DNA of 64,000 bases, taken from Polyangium jinanense. GTDB taxonomy: Bacteria > Myxococcota > Polyangia > Polyangiales > Polyangiaceae. The notes beneath the pieces are model-generated. The model was not told the origin of the DNA, made no database searches, and was given only the letters and a program-made list of their open reading frames with translations. The DNA is taken from the NCBI RefSeq assembly GCF_028435365.1, contig NZ_JAGTJJ010000003.1:124001-188000 (forward strand), given 5' to 3'. How positions within the stretch are numbered: the first letter of the stretch is position 1; each line of letters starts with the position of its first letter. The position numbers were made by a program, and so were the translations under genes. Positions 25,616 through 34,139 of the stretch are shown here, in pieces.

Positions 25616-25816
25616 GCGGAGCGGTTCCTTCCAGGGCGCATCGTACCCGAGTTTTCGAAGACGCAACACCATCGAGGGACACGGCGTGAGGCCGCCCATG
25701 CAGGAAGATTCCCATGCTGGGTCGCCGAGCGATTGCCATTTGCTACCAAAGTCGCATTGACTCGGTCGCACGCGTGCTCGATCATCGATAGTCCCCGCTA
25801 CAGAAACGGAGGGACC

Positions 25817-27457
25817 ATGATGACCCAGCAAGACCCATGGATGCGGCTCGCGGACGAGGCGCTGGCAGGGCAGGGCGCGATGGAGGCGGAGCAACGGTTC
25901 CACGACCTCCTCGAGCGCCTCCCGGCCGCGGCCTATACCTGCGATTCGCAGGGGCTCATCACGTTCTTCAATCGGCCCGCCGAGAAGGTCTGGGGGCGCG
26001 CCCCGAGGCTCCGTCACGAGCGGGATCGTTTTTGCGGCTCGTTCCGCCTGTTCACCCCCGAAGGAAAGCCCATCCCCCACGACGAGTGCTGGATGGCTCG
26101 GGCGCTCAAAACAGGCGAGCCGCACAACGGCTTCGAGATCGTCATCGAGCAGCCGTCCGGCGCGCAGGTCGTCGCGCTGGCGCACGCCAATCCGCTGCGG
26201 GATCGTCAGGGCCATTTGATCGGCGCCGTCAATGTCCTGGTCGACATCACCGATCGAAAACGCGCCGAGCAGGAGCGCCGCGAGCTCGAGACCCGGGTGT
26301 TCCACGCGCAAAAGCTCGAGAGCCTCGGCGTCCTCGCGGGCGGGGTCGCGCACGATTTCAACAACCTGCTGACGGTCATCACCGCGCAGGCGACGCTCGC
26401 CCTCGCCGAGGCTTCGCACCCGTCGCCGCTTTCGTCGATGCTTCAGGAGATCATCATCGCCTCGGAGCGCGCCGCCGATCTGGCCCGTCAAATGCTGGCG
26501 TATTCCGGCCGGGGCACGTTCGTGAACCAGCATGTGCGGCTCGATGCCGTCGTGCGCGAAATGGCCGTGCTCCTCCGGACCATCGTTTCCAAGGGCGCGA
26601 CGCTGGAGCTCGATCTGTCGCGGGCATGCGTCGACGGAGACGCGACCCATTTGCGGCAGGTCGTGATGAACCTGATCACGAATGCCTCGGACGCGCTCGC
26701 GGGAAAGCCCGGCGTCATCCGGATCCGCACCGGCGTGCAAAAGCTCTCGGCGCCCATGCAATCGGCCTGCATGGCCGAGCCCATTCCACCCGGCGATTAT
26801 GCCGTCGTCGAAGTCGAGGATTCGGGCGAGGGGATGAGCGAGTCGGTCCTCGCCCGGATCTTCGATCCGTTTTTCACGACGAAGGTGGGGGGCCGGGGCC
26901 TCGGCCTCGCCGCCGTGCTCGGCATCGTCCGCGCGCATCACGGCCTCGTCGACGTGACGAGCCAGCCGGGGCACGGCACGCGGTTCACCTTGCTCCTTCC
27001 GAGCGCCGTCGCTCACGCGTCCGTCATGCCCCGCGCGAACGACGCACCTTCGTCCTGCAGCAATGGTTCGTGCGGGACGATCCTCGTCGTCGACGACGAG
27101 GACGCCGTGCGTCGCGTCGCGCTGCGCGTGCTCGAGCGCGCCGGCTACCGCGTCCTGCTCGCCGCCGGCGGTCGCGAGGCGCAACGGCTCTTCCGCGAGC
27201 ATCGCCACGAGATCAGCGCCGTCGTCGCCGACCTGACGATGGGCGAGATCGGCGGGATCGAGCTCATCCGCTCGCTCCGCGCGGTCGACCCGACCGTGCC
27301 CGCGCTCCTCATGAGCGGCTACAGCAGCGAGGACGCGGCCTCGATCTCGGCGCTCGGCGTGCCGTTTCTCGCGAAGCCGTTCACCGCGAACATGCTTGCG
27401 ACCACCGTACGCGAGGTGCTCGCGGAGCGAGGCGGGGGCGGTATTTCGGCGGCGTAA
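25817..27457 (+). CDS. Hybrid sensor histidine kinase with PAS and receiver domains
   Basis: 546-aa cytoplasmic signal protein starting at ATG 25817 (GGAGG upstream). Domains in order: PAS about 25-150 (RLPAAAYTCDSQGLITFFN, DITDRKRAEQ); HisKA with phosphohistidine H179 (GGVAHDFNNLL); HATPase_c with the N box (MNLITNASDAL) and G1/G2 boxes (VEDSGEGM, GRGLGLAAVLG); and a C-terminal receiver about 420-540 (ILVVDDEDAVRRV) with phosphoacceptor D472 in ADLTM. The ATPase form is the NtrB-like DFNN type. No dedicated response regulator is adjacent. Confidence 0.93.
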   Translation: MMTQQDPWMRLADEALAGQGAMEAEQRFHDLLERLPAAAYTCDSQGLITFFNRPAEKVWGRAPRLRHERDRFCGSFRLFTPEGKPIPHDECWMARALKTGEPHNGFEIVIEQPSGAQVVALAHANPLRDRQGHLIGAVNVLVDITDRKRAEQERRELETRVFHAQKLESLGVLAGGVAHDFNNLLTVITAQATLALAEASHPSPLSSMLQEIIIASERAADLARQMLAYSGRGTFVNQHVRLDAVVREMAVLLRTIVSKGATLELDLSRACVDGDATHLRQVVMNLITNASDALAGKPGVIRIRTGVQKLSAPMQSACMAEPIPPGDYAVVEVEDSGEGMSESVLARIFDPFFTTKVGGRGLGLAAVLGIVRAHHGLVDVTSQPGHGTRFTLLLPSAVAHASVMPRANDAPSSCSNGSCGTILVVDDEDAVRRVALRVLERAGYRVLLAAGGREAQRLFREHRHEISAVVADLTMGEIGGIELIRSLRAVDPTVPALLMSGYSSEDAASISALGVPFLAKPFTANMLATTVREVLAERGGGGISAA

Positions 27458-27466
27458 GGATCGCGA

Positions 27467-28687
27467 TCACGCCTTCCGGCCAGGCACCGTCGCGCGCGCC
27501 CGCGCCGCGGCCTCGCGTTGCGCGACGACCGCCGCCGACTCCTCCACGCGGTAGGTCGCCGGCGCGCGCAGGTACGTCACGGCCTCGGGCAAGGTCGCGC
27601 GGGCCGCGATCGATCGATCACGCCCGAGCGACGGCGCCTCCGGCCGCTCCAGCGCGCGGCCTTGCCGCACCCGCGGACGCGACAGCGGCGCGAGCGTCGT
27701 CGCCCCGAGATCCTGCGGCGAACGCATCCGCTCCGCCATCAGGTGCACGACATCCGCGACGAGCCTCCCCGCGTTATCCGTGTACCGCACGACCATCTTC
27801 CGGCCCGGCCGCGGCGCCGCCTCGTCGCCGAGATCCGCGGGCGGAATGGCCCACGCGCCGCCTTGCTCGAGCGCCACGAGCTCGCACCGCATCGGCAGCG
27901 CCCGCGCCTCCGCGTCGTCGAGCCCCCGCGCGATCCACCCGCCCGCGCGCCGTCCGCGCCGCTTCGCCTCGATCAGCATCGCCTCCTCGTCGTCGCCCGC
28001 GCCGAGGTCGGCGAGGTCGTCCGTATCGAGCGCGCCCCAGCCATCGACCGAGGTCGTCTCGAGCGACGGCCCCGTCGGCCCGAGCACGAGCCCCGGGCTC
28101 GCGCGGAAGGGCACGCCAAGCGCCATCGCCGCGATCACGTTCGTCGTGGCGCTCGCTCCGCCCACGTACGCCGCGCGCGCGACCCGCATCGACGCCTCGG
28201 ACCCGGGTGCGTGCGCGCTCGACCCATCGATCACCGGATCACCCGCGGCCGCCTGGTGCAGCCGCGCCGTGCGTGTGGCGATGGCCGTCGCGCGCCGCGC
28301 CGCCGCGCGGAGGAGCGAGGCGAGCAGCGACGCTTCGAGGAAGGGCCCTTCCACCGTGGCGATCGGCGCGCCGGGGAAGGCGATCGTGCCGTCGGGGACC
28401 GCGTCGAGATCGATCGCGGGCACGAGGTGCGCGAGCCTCTGCGCGAGCGCGTCCGAGAAGCCGACGAGGCTTTGCGCGGCGGCGACGGCGGCGGGATCGA
28501 CGAGCGGCCGACCGAAGAGCTCGAGCGAGCTTTCCAGCCCGGAGACCACGAGGAAGCCTGTGTGGGGCGGCGCGGCGCGAAACGAGAGCTCGAAGCTCGC
28601 GCGGCGATCGGCGAGCTTGGCGGCGAGCAGACGATCGGCGTCGAGCAGCGCGCGGCCATCGAGGAGCAGGGGACTGCGGTGCGGCAT
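27467..28687 (-). CDS. Nicotinate phosphoribosyltransferase-like protein
   Basis: 406-aa protein from ATG 28687. The N-terminal domain (FELSFRAAPPHTGFLVVSGLE) and the long central barrel (PFLEASLLASLLRAAARRATAI, then a Gly-rich AYVGGASATTNVIAA loop) match the nicotinate phosphoribosyltransferase fold, the first step of the Preiss-Handler NAD salvage route. The canonical GTxAH loop near the phosphate site is less conserved than in the typical enzyme (SSAHAPGSEASM), so activity on another substrate is possible. It is convergent with the histidine kinase, stopping nine bases after it. Confidence 0.75.
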   Translation of the reverse strand: MPHRSPLLLDGRALLDADRLLAAKLADRRASFELSFRAAPPHTGFLVVSGLESSLELFGRPLVDPAAVAAAQSLVGFSDALAQRLAHLVPAIDLDAVPDGTIAFPGAPIATVEGPFLEASLLASLLRAAARRATAIATRTARLHQAAAGDPVIDGSSAHAPGSEASMRVARAAYVGGASATTNVIAAMALGVPFRASPGLVLGPTGPSLETTSVDGWGALDTDDLADLGAGDDEEAMLIEAKRRGRRAGGWIARGLDDAEARALPMRCELVALEQGGAWAIPPADLGDEAAPRPGRKMVVRYTDNAGRLVADVVHLMAERMRSPQDLGATTLAPLSRPRVRQGRALERPEAPSLGRDRSIAARATLPEAVTYLRAPATYRVEESAAVVAQREAAARARATVPGRKA

Positions 28688-28984
28688 CCCTCCAAAAGGC
28701 CGCGCTCGTCCGCTCTTGTCAACCTTCGCCCTTGCTTTGCCTGGCCTCGCGGTCGAGGTCGTGACGCGGGTCCCGGGGCGACGTCCAGCCCCGCGCCATG
28801 CAAGGAGGCGTCGTACCAGCCTGGGTTCTGCTCTCGTGGGATGCCCTACGCCGGTCCACGGCGGACCTGAAAGGCTGCAATCCGCATGCCTTTCACAACT
28901 GCAAGGATCACTCCGGTAGGTTGGTGCAAAGCGACGAAAATTCGTCACGAAGGGCTTGGCCCATAGGTTGCTCTATCTACGGAC
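28688..28984 (+). other. Gene-free stretch with a hairpin; candidate sRNA region
   Basis: No credible protein gene is seen between the start of the nicotinate phosphoribosyltransferase-like gene (minus strand, 28687) and the lipoprotein at 29116. A small perfect hairpin (GACGAA-AA-TTCGTC) lies at 28933-28946. The stretch ends in a strong plus-strand terminator, implying a short transcript. I could not match it to 6S, SRP, tmRNA or RNase P by eye. Confidence 0.35.
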
Positions 28985-29037
28985 AGAGCGCCTGCTCCGG
29001 TCCCCCCCCCCGCCGTTGAGTAGGCGCTCTTTTTTTT
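28985..29037 (+). terminator. Strong intrinsic terminator with T8
   Basis: A 13-bp stem (AGAGCGCCTGCTC with GAGTAGGCGCTCT, one G-T pair) encloses a 20-nt C-rich loop and is followed by eight T at 29030-29037. No plus-strand protein gene precedes it, so it probably ends a small RNA that starts within 28688-28984. Confidence 0.8.
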
Positions 29038-29115
29038 GTCTCGCGGCATCGTTGCTCCGCGAGGGCTTCGCTCTGTCGCGACGCGCTATGTTCGGCTCTG
29101 GAGACGGAGGAGCAG

Positions 29116-29652
29116 ATGCGCGACGCGTGGACGGGGTGGAGAGGCGTGGCCGTGCTGGTCCTGGCCCAGGCCGCCGGGTGTCTCTCGCTCTCGACGGGTG
29201 ACGGCGGAACGGGCGGCACGGGCGGGCAAGGCGGCGGCACGGGTGGCCTCGACGGCGTGCCAGGCGGCGGCGGCGCCGGCGGCACGGGCGGCGACGAGAG
29301 CGGGGCGGTCACCGCGTCGTCGTCGAGCGGAGGCTCGTCGAGCAGCGGCGGCAGCGGCCTCGGCCAGGCGTGTATCGAGGCGTCCGAGTGCCTGAGCGGC
29401 ATTTGCGCCGACGGCGTGTGCTGCGACGTGGCCTGCGATGGCGTCTGCATGTCGTGCGCTCGGCCGAGCAGCATCGGCACCTGCACGAAGCTGCCCGCGC
29501 AGGAGGAAGATCAGGACGGGTCCTGCGCGATCACGAGCGCCTGCGACGGCAATGGCGCCTGCAAGCTCAAGAACGGGCAGCCGTGTACGCAAAACGGCGA
29601 GTGCCTGAGCAACAACTGCGGCGGCGGTAGCCCGAAGACCTGCGTGCCCTGA
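29116..29652 (+). CDS. Gly-linker, Cys-rich lipoprotein
   Basis: 178-aa lipoprotein starting at ATG 29116. The signal peptide ends at lipobox QAAGC. Then comes a ~70-residue Gly/Thr/Ser linker, and a Cys-rich module with at least ten cysteines (QACIEASECLSGICADGVCC, then CDGVCMSCARP, then CTQNGECLSNNC). The Cys spacing resembles the short disulfide modules (dickkopf-like N-terminal type) repeated in myxobacterial surface proteins. The stop lies inside the left arm of an inverted-repeat element. Function unknown. Confidence 0.8.
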   Translation: MRDAWTGWRGVAVLVLAQAAGCLSLSTGDGGTGGTGGQGGGTGGLDGVPGGGGAGGTGGDESGAVTASSSSGGSSSSGGSGLGQACIEASECLSGICADGVCCDVACDGVCMSCARPSSIGTCTKLPAQEEDQDGSCAITSACDGNGACKLKNGQPCTQNGECLSNNCGGGSPKTCVP

Positions 29653-29844
29653 GAGGGTGTTCCACGGGCGTTGTCGGCCCCCCCAGAACCTCACCCCCCG
29701 ACCCCCTCTCCGCGCTGCGGAGAGGGGGCGAATAGCGCTGGATCGAGCCGGAAACTCCCTCCCTCTCCACACAGTGGAGAGGGAGGGTTGGGGTGGGTGA
29801 GGTCCGGAAGTCGAGCGGATACCTGTGGAACACCCTCTGAGGGC
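29646..29844. mobile_element. MITE-like element with nested palindromes
   Basis: A 199-bp element bounded by 20-bp inverted repeats (29646-29665 and 29825-29844, 19 of 20 identical, core GAGGGTGTTCCAC). Inside are two perfect stems: 29702-29728 (12 bp, 3-nt loop) and 29757-29787 (14 bp, 3-nt loop). It has no coding capacity and begins inside the stop region of the lipoprotein gene. It is followed by TTTTT, so it may also terminate transcription. Transposase must be supplied in trans, if it moves at all. Confidence 0.6.
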
Positions 29845-29864
29845 TTTTTCCTTCGGCGAGGTCG

Positions 29865-30821
29865 TTACCTCGGTCCCGCAGCGGGCACGGCGTCGCCTTC
29901 GCGCGCCTTGAGCCGACGTCGGAAAGCGCCGGGCGTCTCGCCCAGGTGTCGCTTGAAGGCCTTCACGAAGGCGCTGTCGGTCTCGTAGCCGACCGCTTGC
30001 GCGATGGCGGTCGTGGACCTGTCGCCGCCCGCCATGAGCTGCGTCGCCCTGTGCATGCGCCAGCGCGTCAGGTAGGTCAGCGGCCCCTCGCCGACGACGG
30101 CCTTGAAGCGCGCCGCGAACACCGAGCGCGACATGCTCGCCAGATGCGCGAGGCTCTCGACCGTCCAGGGTTTTTCCGGGTTCTCGTGCAGGCGTTGCAG
30201 TACGACGCCAATCTGCGCGTCGGTCAGGGCGCGCAGCCAACTCGCTTGCTCGATGGGCAAGGACGCCACGTGCGTGCGTAGCGCCTGGACGAACAAGACC
30301 TCCGAGAGCCGGCTCGCCACCGTCTCGTAGCCTGGCTGCTCGGCCTCCATCTCCGAGGCCACGAATTGCAACGTGGATTCGAGCCACCGCGCGGCGACAC
30401 CTCCGTCGCCCTTCACGTGGATCAGCGGCGGCAAGCTCGCGATGAGCGGGTCGAGCGACGTGCCTTCGAAGAGGAAACAGCCGGAGACGAGCGTGGTCGG
30501 CGCGCCCGCGCCGCCATGATGCACGAGCCCGCCACAACGCCCGCCGCGTATCGCATAGATCTCGGCGACCGGCATGGGCCGCGTCCCCGGACAATCCCGG
30601 AGGACGTGGGAGCTTCCGCCGAGAAGAAACACAAAATCCCCTCCCGAGAGCGGGATGCGCGCGCCGTCGACCTCGAGCAGGCAGCTGCCGCGCGAGACCG
30701 CATAAAACAGAGCGTGCCCGGGCTTGTCGACGCGCATGCCCCACGGCGCGCGCATCTCCAGCCGTCCGTACACCTTCGTCCGCAAGTGAAGCCCGCGCAG
30801 CACGTCCGCGAGAACGTCCAT
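29865..30821 (-). CDS. AraC family transcriptional regulator with cupin sensor
   Basis: 318-aa regulator from ATG 30821. The N-terminal half is a cupin (FYAVSRGSCLLEVDG, PLSGGDFVFLLGGSSHVL). The C-terminal ~100 residues are the double helix-turn-helix (WTVESLAHLASMSRSVFAARF, then TAIAQAVGYETDSAFVKAFKRHLGETPGAFRRR). This is the AraC/CFA cupin-linked subgroup, often repressors or activators of an adjacent oxidoreductase. It is divergent from the Gfo/Idh oxidoreductase at 30986, its most likely target, across a 164-bp control region. Confidence 0.92.
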   Translation of the reverse strand: MDVLADVLRGLHLRTKVYGRLEMRAPWGMRVDKPGHALFYAVSRGSCLLEVDGARIPLSGGDFVFLLGGSSHVLRDCPGTRPMPVAEIYAIRGGRCGGLVHHGGAGAPTTLVSGCFLFEGTSLDPLIASLPPLIHVKGDGGVAARWLESTLQFVASEMEAEQPGYETVASRLSEVLFVQALRTHVASLPIEQASWLRALTDAQIGVVLQRLHENPEKPWTVESLAHLASMSRSVFAARFKAVVGEGPLTYLTRWRMHRATQLMAGGDRSTTAIAQAVGYETDSAFVKAFKRHLGETPGAFRRRLKAREGDAVPAAGPR

Positions 30822-30985
30822 CGTCCCTCCGTGACGGACGATCGAACCACAAAAACGGACGTGGCGCCAATGATCGTCCGCGCCTTTGGGATTACGGTCC
30901 CTCCCAGGCCATTCGATGCGAGAGGGGGCGGACGAGCGCTCGGTCCCCGGGCACGGGTGCGCCCGAAAGAAGGGATGGAGAGATC

Positions 30986-32083
30986 ATGAGCAAGACGGGG
31001 ACGTCGAACAAGATTCGCGTGGGTATCGTGGGAGCAAACCCGGACCGGGGCTGGGCATCCCACGCGCACCTGCCCGCGCTCAAAGCGTTATCCGCTTTCG
31101 AGGTCACCGCGGTGAGCACCACCCGGCAAGCGAGCGCGAACGAGGCCGCGCGCCGCTTCGGCGTGCCCCACGCCTTCGACCGCGTCGAGCCCCTGATCGA
31201 GCACCCGGACGTGGATCTCGTGGTCGTCTCCGTCCGCGCGCCCTTGCACGCGGGGGTCGTGCGCGCCGCGTATGCCGCGAAGAAGCACGTCTTCTGCGAA
31301 TGGCCCCTCGGCGTCTCTCTGGCCGAGACCGCCGATCTCGCGCGCCGCGCGGAGTCCGCCGGCGTCCGTACGTTCATCGGCGTGCAGCGGCGCTTCGCTC
31401 CGGGCGTGCGTTACCTCCGCGATCTCCTGGCCGAGGGGTACATCGGCAAGCTCCGCTCCGTCACGCTCCACATTTCGGTGCCCCACCTCGGCCCGCGGGT
31501 CCCCGAGGCCCTCGCGTATACGACCGACGCGAAGAACGGCGCGAACGTGCTGTCGATCATGACCGCGCATTACCTCGATACGGTGTTCGCCGCGGTGGGC
31601 GACGTAAAGAGCGTCTCCGCGGTGGTCGCGCGCCAATTCGACCAGGCGACGGTGATCGAGACGGGCGAGACGCTGCCCATTACGGTGCCGGACCAGGTGC
31701 TCCTCAGCGGGACGCTGCAGAACGGCGCGGTTCTGTCCGCGCACATCGAAGCCGGCAAGCGCAATGGCGGGGAGATCTGGGCGACCTTCACGGGCACCGA
31801 GGGCGACCTGCGTTGGTCCCACGATTTCACCGTCTCCGGCGCGCGCGGCGACGGCCAGCCGCTCGAGCCGCTGCCGATCCCCGAGCGATATCGATCGCCC
31901 GCCCAGGGGGATCTGAACGACGACGCCTATCAAACGGCGCATCTCTACACGGCCCTCGCGAAGGATCTCGCGGAAGGGACCGAGGTCGTCCCGACGTTCC
32001 GGGATGCCTGGAAGCTCTACCGGTTGCTCGACGGCCTCGCGGAATCCTCCGCGACGGGCCAGCGCTTCGATTGGAAGGGTTAG
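30986..32083 (+). CDS. Gfo/Idh/MocA family oxidoreductase
   Basis: 365-aa NAD(P)-dependent oxidoreductase starting at ATG 30986 (GGAGAG upstream). The Rossmann start is KIRVGIVGANPDRGWASHAH. The EWP-type active-site element HVFCEWPLGVSLAET follows, then the second-domain strand IGVQRRFAPG and a lysine/histidine region typical of sugar or inositol dehydrogenases. Its substrate is not readable. It is likely controlled by the divergent AraC-type gene. Its stop overlaps the convergent ArsA-type stop by three bases (TTAG at 32080-32083). Confidence 0.9.
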   Translation: MSKTGTSNKIRVGIVGANPDRGWASHAHLPALKALSAFEVTAVSTTRQASANEAARRFGVPHAFDRVEPLIEHPDVDLVVVSVRAPLHAGVVRAAYAAKKHVFCEWPLGVSLAETADLARRAESAGVRTFIGVQRRFAPGVRYLRDLLAEGYIGKLRSVTLHISVPHLGPRVPEALAYTTDAKNGANVLSIMTAHYLDTVFAAVGDVKSVSAVVARQFDQATVIETGETLPITVPDQVLLSGTLQNGAVLSAHIEAGKRNGGEIWATFTGTEGDLRWSHDFTVSGARGDGQPLEPLPIPERYRSPAQGDLNDDAYQTAHLYTALAKDLAEGTEVVPTFRDAWKLYRLLDGLAESSATGQRFDWKG

Positions 32084-33063
32084 AGCAGCTTCGCGAGGAG
32101 CTTCGTCCCCTCGACCGTCGAGGCCTCGTCGAAGAGGTGCGGCAGGTTGATCTGCGGCAGGTCGATCTCCTTCGCGAGCCGCGAAAGGCTCTCGGCCTGC
32201 ACCTTCTCCCGCACCGCCCGCCGCGCCCCCGCCACGAGCGCGCTTTCCGCCGTCCCATCCGTCCGGTTCGGCGCGTCGATCTCGAGCAAGGACACCTCCC
32301 GCGCGAGCCGGTCCCGCTCGTCGGCCGAAAAGAGCGGCGGGAGGACCGCGTTCACCACGAGGCGCAGGACGGGCAGGGTGAGGTCCTTTTTGATCGCGTC
32401 GACGAGCTCGATCGTCTCCTGCGCCGGCATCTCCTCCGGCAGCGTGACGACCACGATCCCGCTCCGCGTCGGGTCCTGGAACATCGCCCACGCCTCCTCG
32501 GCGTCGCGGCGCAAGACGCCCGGCGGCACGACGTCGAGGATCACCTTTGGCACGCGCATCATGTCGAGCCCGTGGCCCGTCGCCGGTGCGTCGAGCAGGA
32601 CCACGTCGAAGCGCGGCCGCCCGTCGGGGCCGAGCTCCGTCGTGTGAAACCACGCCTTGCCGAGCATCGCCCACTCGTAGAGGCCGGGCACCGCGCGGAA
32701 GAAGGTCTTCGTGTAGCGGTTGTCGAAGACGGCGTGCGCCACGGTGCGCACCTTGAGGACCATCTCCCCGTACTCGGTGAGCGCCTTCTCGGGCGAGATG
32801 TTCACGGCCCACACGCCCTCGGCGACGGGCATGATCTCGTCGCCGATCGGCTTCGTCCCGAGGATCGCCGAGAGCCGCTCCTTGGTGTTGCAGAGAGCGA
32901 CGAGGACCCGCTTGCCTTCCCGCGCGAGCGCTACCGCGAGGGCCGCGGAGAACGTCGTTTTGCCCACGCCTCCTTTGCCCGTGACGAAGAGGAAGCGGCG
33001 CCGCCCGAGGTCATCGACGAGCCGCCCCGGCGCGCGGCCTTGCGAGGGAGAAGAAGGGGGCAT
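32080..33063 (-). CDS. ArsA-family ATPase
   Basis: 327-aa P-loop ATPase of the ArsA/GET3 type starting at ATG 33063. The deviant Walker A is GKGGVGKTTF near 29-38; switch and Walker-B-like elements follow (VVLLDAPATGHGLDMMRVP). The C-terminal region has PAQETIELVDAIKKDL. There is one ATPase domain, so it would act as a dimer. In bacteria such proteins serve arsenite export or unknown membrane-protein tasks; no arsenic genes are near. I therefore give no gene symbol. Confidence 0.85.
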   Translation of the reverse strand: MPPSSPSQGRAPGRLVDDLGRRRFLFVTGKGGVGKTTFSAALAVALAREGKRVLVALCNTKERLSAILGTKPIGDEIMPVAEGVWAVNISPEKALTEYGEMVLKVRTVAHAVFDNRYTKTFFRAVPGLYEWAMLGKAWFHTTELGPDGRPRFDVVLLDAPATGHGLDMMRVPKVILDVVPPGVLRRDAEEAWAMFQDPTRSGIVVVTLPEEMPAQETIELVDAIKKDLTLPVLRLVVNAVLPPLFSADERDRLAREVSLLEIDAPNRTDGTAESALVAGARRAVREKVQAESLSRLAKEIDLPQINLPHLFDEASTVEGTKLLAKLL

Positions 33064-33163
33064 GCGATCCGGCGATCCTCTAGGCGACGAGGAACGGAAA
33101 GGCAACCGGCTTCTGCACGCCGGAGGCCGGCGACCCGAGCCGCGCTCTGCTACCACGAGGGAC

Positions 33164-33940
33164 ATGCGCGTCACCGAAGCGGGCCTCGAGGCCCTGAACG
33201 GGCGCCTCGCCGGCGCCGCGCCGCTCGATGTCCTGCGTTTCGTGCACCAAACGTTCGGCCCGCGGGCCGCGATCCTGACGAGCATGCAGCGCGCCGGCAC
33301 GTGGCTCTGCCGGCTCGCCGACCAGGCCGGGCTCGATTTCGACGTGCTCTTCGTGGACACGGGCCTCCTGCACGAGCAGACGCGCTCTGCGCGGGACGAG
33401 CTCGCGCGGACGCACCGGAACCTCCGGGTGATCACGCTCTCGCCCGCCCGTACGTTCGCCGAGCAGACGGCCGAGGAGGGGCTTTTGTACCTCTCGGTCG
33501 AGGGCCAGGAGCGCTGCTGCGACCTGCGCAAGACGGCGCCGCTCCACGCGCTCCGGGGCCGCTACGACGCGCTCGTCTCGGCACTCCGGCAGGGCGAGGG
33601 CGGGGCGCGCAGCAAGGTGCGCTCGGTGGGGCTCGACCTCGCGATGGGCGCCCTCCGCGTCCACCCGCTCGCGCACGTGACGAACGAGGAGCTCGATCGG
33701 GCCATCGCCGCCGATCCCGGCGTCGTCGTGAACCCGCTCCACGCCATGGGTTTTCGGACGATCGGCTGTTTTCCCTGCACGACGCCGGTCCTGCCCGACG
33801 AAAGCGAGCGCGCCGGCCGCTGGCGGCATTTGGCGAGCGTGCAGTATTGCGGGATCAATCCAGTGGACCGCGGCGCGGCCGAGGGCGCGATCGAATTGGA
33901 CGATCGTTATGCCGAGGCGCTGTCCGGGCCGGCGACGTAG
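33164..33940 (+). CDS. cysH: CysH-family (P)APS reductase
   Basis: 258-aa adenylyl-sulfate or phosphoadenylyl-sulfate reductase starting at ATG 33164 (GAGG five bases upstream). It contains ILTSMQRAGTWL near the N-terminus, the CC pair in ERCCDLRKTAPL and a CxxC in GCFPCTTPV. These are the two Cys pairs that hold a [4Fe-4S] cluster in APS reductases. The usual C-terminal nucleophile ECGLH reads YCGIN here, so the catalytic Cys is kept while the flanking Glu and His are not. Function in sulfate assimilation by family. Confidence 0.85.
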   Translation: MRVTEAGLEALNGRLAGAAPLDVLRFVHQTFGPRAAILTSMQRAGTWLCRLADQAGLDFDVLFVDTGLLHEQTRSARDELARTHRNLRVITLSPARTFAEQTAEEGLLYLSVEGQERCCDLRKTAPLHALRGRYDALVSALRQGEGGARSKVRSVGLDLAMGALRVHPLAHVTNEELDRAIAADPGVVVNPLHAMGFRTIGCFPCTTPVLPDESERAGRWRHLASVQYCGINPVDRGAAEGAIELDDRYAEALSGPAT

Positions 33941-34069
33941 GCGGACAAACACTTCCTGCGCCGCCGATCCGCCAACTCGGCCTCCCTGTCAAGAGCCTCC
34001 ATGGTGTGGGATTACGCTCCTTGCTGGGTCGCGAAAGCACGAGGAGAGGGCCGAGCGGACCGAGAAGTT

Positions 34070-34091
34070 CGGCGCGAAGCTTCTTTCGCGC
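34070..34091 (+). promoter_or_regulatory. Hairpin upstream of the HAD gene
   Basis: An inverted repeat GGCGCGAA / TTCGCGCC (8 bp, 6-nt loop) lies about 50 bp before the ATG at 34140. It could be a leader element or a terminator for cysH; no poly-T follows. The rest of 33941-34139 shows no gene. Confidence 0.3.
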
Positions 34092-34139
34092 CACCTTGTA
34101 CTTGACGAGAGGCCTTCCAGAGGTGATTCCGGGACGCAA

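Noticed and set aside
28688..29037. 6S, SRP or tmRNA gene
   Set aside because: No match to the conserved parts I can recall, such as the SRP loop or the tmRNA tag; left as an unassigned sRNA candidate.
29646..29844. Complete insertion sequence
   Set aside because: Only 199 bp, with no transposase; treated as a MITE-like or structured repeat.
32080..32083. Meaningful overlap of convergent stops (also 47061-47064)
   Set aside because: TTAA/TTAG overlaps of convergent genes are common in compact genomes and need no special explanation.
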